9,742 bases of DNA from the NCBI GenBank assembly GCA_003978405.1, contig QNZU01000009.1:1-9742 (forward strand). The letters run 5' to 3'. Source of the stretch: Sulfurospirillum sp. GTDB lineage: Bacteria > Campylobacterota > Campylobacteria > Campylobacterales > QNZT01. Positions 6,380 through 9,742 of this stretch are shown in pieces. The notes under the pieces were generated by a model that worked only from the letters and a program-made list of their open reading frames with translations, was not told where the DNA came from and ran no database searches. A program made the position numbers and the translations under genes. Position 1 is the stretch's first letter. The number at the start of each line of letters is the position of its first letter.

Positions 6380-7559
6380 CTATTTTAGGCCTAAAACCCT
6401 AGAAGATGTGCTTGGGCAGAGGCATTTGGTAGATCCAAAAAGCCCATTTTACAAACTGGTTAAAAAAAGAGATCTGCCTCACTCATTTTTTTATGGACCA
6501 GCAGGTTGTGGTAAGACGACCATGGCAAAGATCATCGCCGGTGAATTTGATGCCCCTTATTATGAACTTGATGCAACAAGCCTAAAGGTAGAGCAGTTTA
6601 GAAAAATTTTTGCAACACATAAATCATCTCTTATAAAACCTGTCATTTTTATAGATGAGGTTCACAGACTATCCAAAACCCAACAAGAGGTTTTGCTCCT
6701 GCCGATGGAGAGAAATGAAGCTTTAATTATCGGTGCTTCTACGGAAAATCCATACTTTTCACTAACTTCTGCCATCAGATCAAGATCGATGCTCTTTGAG
6801 TTTAAGGCACTCGGATTTGAAGATTTGGAAGTGTTGTTTGAAAAAGTAGCAAAAGAGATAGAGTTTGAGATAGATGATGATGCAAAGCAGTATCTTATCT
6901 CCTCTTGTGCCGGTGATAGCAGAGCGATGCTAAATCTTTTGGAGTTTGCATTAAAAGCCAATACCCATATCAAACTTGATGATCTTAGGGTATTAAGAGC
7001 AGATATGCTAAAAGATGGTATGAGCAGCATTGAATCCCACTACAACCTAGCATCCGCACTCATAAAGAGTCTAAGAGGAAGTGATATAGATGCCTCACTT
7101 TACTATCTAGCAAGATTGATTGATGGAGGTGAGAGTGTAGAGTTTATCGCAAGAAGATTGGTGATATTTGCTAGTGAAGATATAGGCAATGCCAATCCAA
7201 ATGCTCTAAACCTAGCAACTAGCACGATGATCTCAAGCTCAAAAATAGGCTACCCAGAATCTCGTATCATACTATCTCAATGTGTTATCTATCTAGCCTC
7301 ATCTCCAAAATCAAATAGTGCCTACAAAGCGATAAACAAGGCTTTGGATTATGTCAAAAATAATCCGTATCTAAATGCTCCACCGTATCTAAAATCCCCT
7401 CCACAAGGAGAGTATCTCTATCCGCATGACTTTGGAGGCTGGGTAGAGCAGAGATATTTGGAAAAGAATTTGAAGTTTTATGAGAGTTCCAAAATTGGGT
7501 TTGAAAAGAGCTTGGATGAATGGATAAAAAAGATAAAAAAGGGTGATTCTACCGATTAG
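6360..7559 (+). CDS. rarA: Replication-associated recombination protein A (RarA/MgsA), AAA+ ATPase
   Basis: 399 residues, slightly shorter than E. coli RarA (447). RarA is a clamp-loader-like AAA+ protein acting at stalled replication forks with SSB. Seen: the N-terminal YFRPKTLEDVLGQRHLV (8-24); Walker A GPAGCGKTT (46-54); Walker B VIFIDEVHR (95-103); sensor-1 region GASTENPYFSLTSAIRSRS (125-143), including the arginine-finger SRS. The C-terminal MgsA tetramerisation domain follows, with RRLVIFASEDIGNANP, SPKSNSAYKAINKA and YLYPHDFGGWVEQRYL. The start ATG lies inside rluB, 20 nt before its end. Only a weak purine run (AAAAAAG) precedes it, so translation probably depends on coupling to rluB. 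It is the last gene of the operon and converges on the lipoprotein gene; the stops overlap by 2 bp. Confidence 0.95.
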   Translation: MINDLPNYFRPKTLEDVLGQRHLVDPKSPFYKLVKKRDLPHSFFYGPAGCGKTTMAKIIAGEFDAPYYELDATSLKVEQFRKIFATHKSSLIKPVIFIDEVHRLSKTQQEVLLLPMERNEALIIGASTENPYFSLTSAIRSRSMLFEFKALGFEDLEVLFEKVAKEIEFEIDDDAKQYLISSCAGDSRAMLNLLEFALKANTHIKLDDLRVLRADMLKDGMSSIESHYNLASALIKSLRGSDIDASLYYLARLIDGGESVEFIARRLVIFASEDIGNANPNALNLATSTMISSSKIGYPESRIILSQCVIYLASSPKSNSAYKAINKALDYVKNNPYLNAPPYLKSPPQGEYLYPHDFGGWVEQRYLEKNLKFYESSKIGFEKSLDEWIKKIKKGDSTD

Positions 7560-7571
7560 TCTGGTAGAATC
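7545..7571. terminator. Bidirectional intrinsic terminator spanning two overlapping gene ends
   Basis: GATTCTACC (7545-7553) and GGTAGAATC (7563-7571) form a perfect 9-bp stem with a 9-nt loop that contains both stop codons (TAG 7557-7559 plus, TAA 7558-7556 minus). On the minus strand the stem is followed by T-rich sequence (complement of the A runs at 7526-7540); on the plus strand it is followed only by CTTTGAT... (TTT at 7572-7574). Termination is thus likely stronger for the leftward lipoprotein transcript. Confidence 0.7.
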
Positions 7572-8659
7572 TTTGATAGAATATAATCTGATAACTCATT
7601 TAACCCTCTATCTGTAAAGTGAATCCAATCACGGTACCAACCATCAAATTCACCATCTTCTGTAGTCTGTCCATTTTTCATTCTATCATGAGCAAAGTTT
7701 GCCAAAGGTAGATTTTTTTCTCTTGCAACTTCTTTATAGATATTTACCATCAAGGTAGTACCATTTTCCCAGTCTCTCGTTGGATTTGGAGTAACCAAAA
7801 AGATTGATGTTTTTGGTTTATATTCTTTTATTTTATTGATAGCTTCAATTAGACGACCTTTAATCCTCTTTTTGAAATAGCTCTCATTTAATTTAAACTC
7901 ATCGTAACTGACACTATCTCTAAAACTAAATAGATCATTAACACCCAAAGATAACTCAAGTAGTGTTGATGAGCCATCTGATGGTATATCATCTATCACA
8001 TCACCAAGTGTTGGATGCTCACTCTCATCCAAAAACTGTTTTAGCATATGACCTCTTCTTGCCTCAAGAATTGACTTTATATTGTATTTGTTAAGTTCAT
8101 CTTTTATCGCATAAAAATATATTTGGGAGTTTAAAACAGATTTTGCTCTGGTACTATCACCAAGACATATATATGTAGCTTCTTTAATATCTCCCTGCTT
8201 TGAAGCAAGTAAAAATGCTTTTATATCATCAAATGAGTGTATCGGAATATTTACTTTTGTTGAAGGTGTCAAGGGTTGCTTATCAGTACTCTTATCATCA
8301 TTGCTTACAACTTTAAGCACAATTATATCGGTAGTTTTCTCTCCCTCCTTATCTATAGTAACAACTTTTATGTGATACTCTCCGGGTGTTGTTGGTGCAA
8401 TCCAGTCTATCTTTGAGCTATCACCCAAAAAATTACCGTGTTGGTCGTACCATTTGTAAGATATGACTGAATTTTGGGTGTATTCCAAACTTACAGTGTC
8501 ATTTGAATGTATTCTTTTTGGATAGACCGTTTTTTGCAACTTGTCTTCATGCTTTATCTCTTTTTGATTGTTATCGATATTTGTTGAACTCTCATTTGAA
8601 GAGTTTCCGCATCCTTGAAAAATAGCCACAATAATCAATAATGGAAACAAGATTTTCAT
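7556..8659 (-). CDS. Lipoprotein with Ig-like module and SGNH/GDSL hydrolase domain
   Basis: 367 residues. The N-terminus MKILFPLLIIVAIFQGC is a lipoprotein signal with Cys17 as the lipidation site. A Ser/Asn/Lys-rich linker (18-44) is followed by a beta-rich Ig/PKD-like module at about 45-118, with SYKWYDQHGNFLGD and TTPGEYHIKVV. The hydrolase domain spans about 138-367. Its SGNH blocks are GDST (167-170, nucleophile Ser169), GHML with Gly203, GVND (239-242, Asn241) and DWIH (344-347, Asp344/His347), so all four catalytic positions are present. Such enzymes are esterases or acetyl hydrolases, some acting on envelope glycans; the substrate is not readable here. Ribosome binding site AAGGA lies 6 nt before ATG. 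It is a single gene with its own promoter and a shared terminator with rarA. Confidence 0.88.
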   Translation of the reverse strand: MKILFPLLIIVAIFQGCGNSSNESSTNIDNNQKEIKHEDKLQKTVYPKRIHSNDTVSLEYTQNSVISYKWYDQHGNFLGDSSKIDWIAPTTPGEYHIKVVTIDKEGEKTTDIIVLKVVSNDDKSTDKQPLTPSTKVNIPIHSFDDIKAFLLASKQGDIKEATYICLGDSTRAKSVLNSQIYFYAIKDELNKYNIKSILEARRGHMLKQFLDESEHPTLGDVIDDIPSDGSSTLLELSLGVNDLFSFRDSVSYDEFKLNESYFKKRIKGRLIEAINKIKEYKPKTSIFLVTPNPTRDWENGTTLMVNIYKEVAREKNLPLANFAHDRMKNGQTTEDGEFDGWYRDWIHFTDRGLNELSDYILSKILPD

Positions 8660-8692
8660 TAATATTCCTTAAATGTAAAAATTAATTTACTT

Positions 8693-8721
8693 AAATTAAC
8701 AAAATAAGAGTAATTTGTCAA
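8693..8721 (-). promoter_or_regulatory. Candidate sigma-70 promoter of the SGNH lipoprotein gene
   Basis: On the minus strand TTGACA (8721-8716) is a perfect -35, followed after 17 nt by TAATTT (8698-8693), a poor -10. A transcript would begin about 30 nt before the ATG at 8659. A consensus -35 is unusual in these AT-rich genomes, where -35 boxes are usually weak. TTAGATT (8730-8736) with AATCTAA (8745-8751) forms a 7-bp inverted repeat just upstream, a possible operator. Confidence 0.45.
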
Positions 8722-8801
8722 GTATTTTTTTAGATTTATAATGGAATCTAATTAAGTGTTAAATATAGTAAAAATTTTTGTAAATATAAACAATAAATAT
8801 A

Positions 8802-8810
8802 TGTTATAAT
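8802..8810 (+). promoter_or_regulatory. Extended -10 promoter of the Cys-repeat gene
   Basis: TGTTATAAT is a consensus extended -10 (TGn-TATAAT) with no clear -35 at the right distance. Transcription would start about 20-25 nt before ATG 8840, leaving a short leader with the ribosome binding site AGGAGA (8829-8834), 5 nt from the start. Both signals are near consensus, which suggests strong expression. Confidence 0.6.
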
Positions 8811-8839
8811 CAAATACTTTTTATATGTAGGAGAAGATT

Positions 8840-9076
8840 ATGAAAAAATTGTTATGGTTAAGTTTGGCACTTGGTGCAATGGTATTTGGAGGATGTGTTA
8901 CAAAAGCAAGTTCTTGCAATGCTTCAAAAGGTATGAAGTGCGGTGCAGGTAAATGTGGAGCTGCTATGCAAAAATCACCTAAATCTATAAAATGTGGAGC
9001 AGGCAAATGCGGTAATGCTATGAAAAAAGCACCTTCAACAATGAAATGCGGTGCAGGAAAGTGCGGAAGCAAATAG
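8840..9076 (+). CDS. Exported Cys-rich repeat protein with three KCGAGKCG motifs
   Basis: 78 residues. MKKLLWLSLALGAMVFGGC is a signal peptide. FGGC is an imperfect lipobox with Cys19 as possible lipid anchor, so either a periplasmic protein or a lipoprotein is plausible. The mature part has an exact 18-residue period: KCGAGKCG begins at residues 33, 51 and 69 and is preceded by M, I and M. The units are joined by Lys/Ala/Pro/Ser spacers (AAMQKSPKS, NAMKKAPST). It has six repeat cysteines plus Cys19 and Cys26, and almost no acidic residues. The motif resembles the EGKCG repeats of bufferin/HvfA-type peptides, which bind copper after cysteine modification by DUF692 (MNIO) enzymes. No such enzyme is in the window, so that link is inference. 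A plain thiol metal-binding protein is the alternative. It is monocistronic between a strong promoter and a hairpin. Confidence 0.85.
   Translation: MKKLLWLSLALGAMVFGGCVTKASSCNASKGMKCGAGKCGAAMQKSPKSIKCGAGKCGNAMKKAPSTMKCGAGKCGSK
8933..9070 (+). repeat. Tandem 54-nt coding repeat, 2.5 units
   Basis: Units start at 8933, 8987 and 9041. They encode MKCGAGKCG-AAMQKSPKS, IKCGAGKCG-NAMKKAPST and MKCGAGKCG-SK. The nucleotide copies differ mainly at third positions (for example TGCGGTGCAGGT, TGTGGAGCAGGC, TGCGGTGCAGGA), so the amino acids are kept while the DNA diverges; this points to selection on the protein repeat rather than a recent duplication. Confidence 0.85.
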
Positions 9077-9081
9077 ATATT

Positions 9082-9105
9082 AGATAGAGAAGCTTTTCTC
9101 TATCT
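9082..9105. terminator. Hairpin between convergent genes (probable terminator)
   Basis: AGATAGAGAA (9082-9091) and TTCTCTATCT (9096-9105) form a perfect 10-bp stem with a GCTT loop, 5 nt after the stop of the Cys-repeat gene and 21 nt beyond the end of the leftward 56-residue gene. No clean T tract follows on either strand, so termination strength is uncertain; it could also protect the mRNA 3' end. Confidence 0.5.
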
Positions 9106-9126
9106 GAATCTAATTTACTCGATAAG

Positions 9127-9297
9127 CTATAATCTTTCACTCATCTTTGAATCAATCTCTTTCCCAAACTTCTTTTCAAGCATCTCTAATCGTTCCATCT
9201 TTGCATGATGTTTTAGATTTAACAATACAAATCTATATGAAAGATAGACGATAGCTGGCCATGATAAGTACCATATAATTGCATCTGTATATTCCAT
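9127..9297 (-). CDS. Small single-TM protein downstream of cydB (CydX-like candidate)
   Basis: 56 residues from ATG 9297; AAGGAG (9304-9309) is 6 nt upstream and overlaps the cydB stop codon, so this start is better than a longer frame to 9339, which would lie inside cydB. The N-terminal part, MEYTDAIIWYLSWPAIVYLS, is one membrane segment reaching to about residue 27, followed by a charged helix (KHHAKMERLEMLEKKFGKEI) likely to be cytoplasmic. The WYLSW stretch recalls the WYFAW of CydX, the small subunit that stabilises haem in cytochrome bd oxidases and is encoded after cydB in E. coli. The match is short, and the 30-residue charged tail is not typical, so it may be a different small subunit. 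Translation is coupled to cydB, which supports a shared complex. Confidence 0.75.
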   Translation of the reverse strand: MEYTDAIIWYLSWPAIVYLSYRFVLLNLKHHAKMERLEMLEKKFGKEIDSKMSERL

Positions 9298-9303
9298 ATT
9301 ACT

Positions 9304-9309
9304 CTCCTT
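9304..9309 (-). promoter_or_regulatory. Ribosome binding site of the small cydB-linked gene
   Basis: AAGGAG on the minus strand overlaps the last two bases of the cydB stop TAA (9310-9308) and lies 6 nt before ATG 9297-9295. It decides the start and ties translation of the two genes together. Confidence 0.8.
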
Positions 9310-9742
9310 AGTAGTGATGTGGATCATTTTTGACTTCATCCACAGTGATTTTTTCTCTATTCATAGCTCGCCATACGATTATGATATAACCCAACACAAA
9401 TGGTACCAATAGCGACACATATGCCATCGTTTTTAAAGTATAGTGACTACCTGAACTATTTTCTATATTCAAAGAACTCTGCATATCAACAAGTGAAGGA
9501 TAATAAGCAGTATGGTTATATCCCAAGACAAAAAAGAGTGATATAACCACCAACACTGTACCTAAACCTGAAGGCCAAATTCCCTTGTCATTTTTGCTAA
9601 AAAGTGACAATACAATCCCTAGTATCAGCATTAAAGCTCCAATTATCAACATACCAGCCACGATAGGCATATCCAAAAAGTTATGCAGATACTTCATAGC
9701 TTCAATACTTACTATCTTACTTGAAGGCTCATACCTATATCC
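9308..9742 (-). CDS. cydB: Cytochrome bd ubiquinol oxidase subunit II, C-terminal part (5' end outside window)
   Basis: 144 codons are visible. The frame stays open to the right edge (GYRYEPSSKIVSIEA before the internal Met at 9697), so that Met is not the start. Three hydrophobic stretches are seen: VAGMLIIGALMLILGIVLSL, a GLGTVLVVISLFFVLGY segment and a YVSLLVPFVLGYIIIVW segment near the end. Between the last two lies YYPSLVDMQSSLNIENSSGS with HYTLKTMAYVSLLVPFVLGY, a pattern I recognise from CydB proteins of Campylobacterota and Bacteroidetes. CydB partners CydA in the quinol oxidase that reduces oxygen to water at high affinity; it lies in the inner membrane. The tail ends in DPHHY. cydA is expected further upstream (to the right). 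The assignment rests on this C-terminal pattern only. Confidence 0.85.
   Translation of the reverse strand, partial: GYRYEPSSKIVSIEAMKYLHNFLDMPIVAGMLIIGALMLILGIVLSLFSKNDKGIWPSGLGTVLVVISLFFVLGYNHTAYYPSLVDMQSSLNIENSSGSHYTLKTMAYVSLLVPFVLGYIIIVWRAMNREKITVDEVKNDPHHY

Noticed and set aside
8933..9070. Evenly spaced repeats as a possible CRISPR array
   Set aside because: The 54-nt units keep reading frame and differ at third positions, and there are no unique spacers or cas genes.
8821..9072. Minus-strand frame with repeated HLPAPHF units
   Set aside because: It is the antisense shadow of the Cys-repeat gene; its repeats merely mirror the KCGAGKCG codons, and promoter, ribosome binding site and signal peptide all support the plus strand.
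9308..9697. Stand-alone 129-residue membrane protein starting at 9697
   Set aside because: The frame is open upstream to the window edge and the sequence matches the C-terminal part of CydB, so the Met is internal.

Overview
The window looks like a chromosomal segment from a member of the Campylobacterota (formerly Epsilonproteobacteria), probably a free-living Sulfurimonas/Sulfurovum/Arcobacter-like organism rather than a host-restricted Helicobacter. The grounds are the AT-rich coding style, short intergenic gaps, AAGGAG-type ribosome binding sites, TATAAT -10 boxes with little or no -35, and the block rsmA-rnj-kdsD-rluB-rarA. As I recall, parts of that block are kept in Helicobacter (ksgA-rnj-kpsF) and Campylobacter (ksgA-rnj-rluB). 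No species can be named from the sequence alone.

Layout. Positions 1-962 (minus) hold the 5' two thirds of a GGDEF-EAL protein that runs off the left edge; its GGDEF signature is degenerate. Positions 1079-1591 (minus) encode a DUF2628-like membrane protein. The divergent gap 1592-1867 contains a 120-bp near-perfect extended palindrome (1633-1752) and the promoter of the central operon. Positions 1868-7559 (plus) form one tightly packed operon: rsmA (16S rRNA dimethyladenosine transferase), rnj (RNase J with an Asn/Gln/Arg-rich N-terminal tail), kdsD (arabinose-5-phosphate isomerase), rluB (rRNA pseudouridine synthase) and rarA (AAA+ replication/recombination factor). Its genes are separated by 8-23 nt or overlap. 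Positions 7556-8659 (minus) encode a secreted lipoprotein with an Ig-like module and an SGNH hydrolase domain, converging on rarA with overlapping stop codons inside a bidirectional terminator. Positions 8840-9076 (plus) encode a 78-residue exported cysteine-rich protein with three MKCGAGKCG-type repeats. Positions 9127-9742 (minus) hold the 3' end of cydB (cytochrome bd oxidase subunit II) and a 56-residue single-TM protein resembling a CydX-type accessory subunit.

How the genes fit together. The central operon is housekeeping: ribosome maturation (RsmA, RluB), RNA processing and decay (RNase J), Kdo/LPS precursor supply (KdsD) and fork maintenance (RarA). The flanks are accessory: a signalling remnant, envelope proteins and a respiratory terminal oxidase. 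The parts most worth following up are the 120-bp palindrome, the repeat-Cys peptide (possibly a metal-binding or post-translationally modified peptide related in style to bufferins), and the small gene downstream of cydB. I see no CRISPR array, tRNA, rRNA, transposase, phage gene or defence system in this window.
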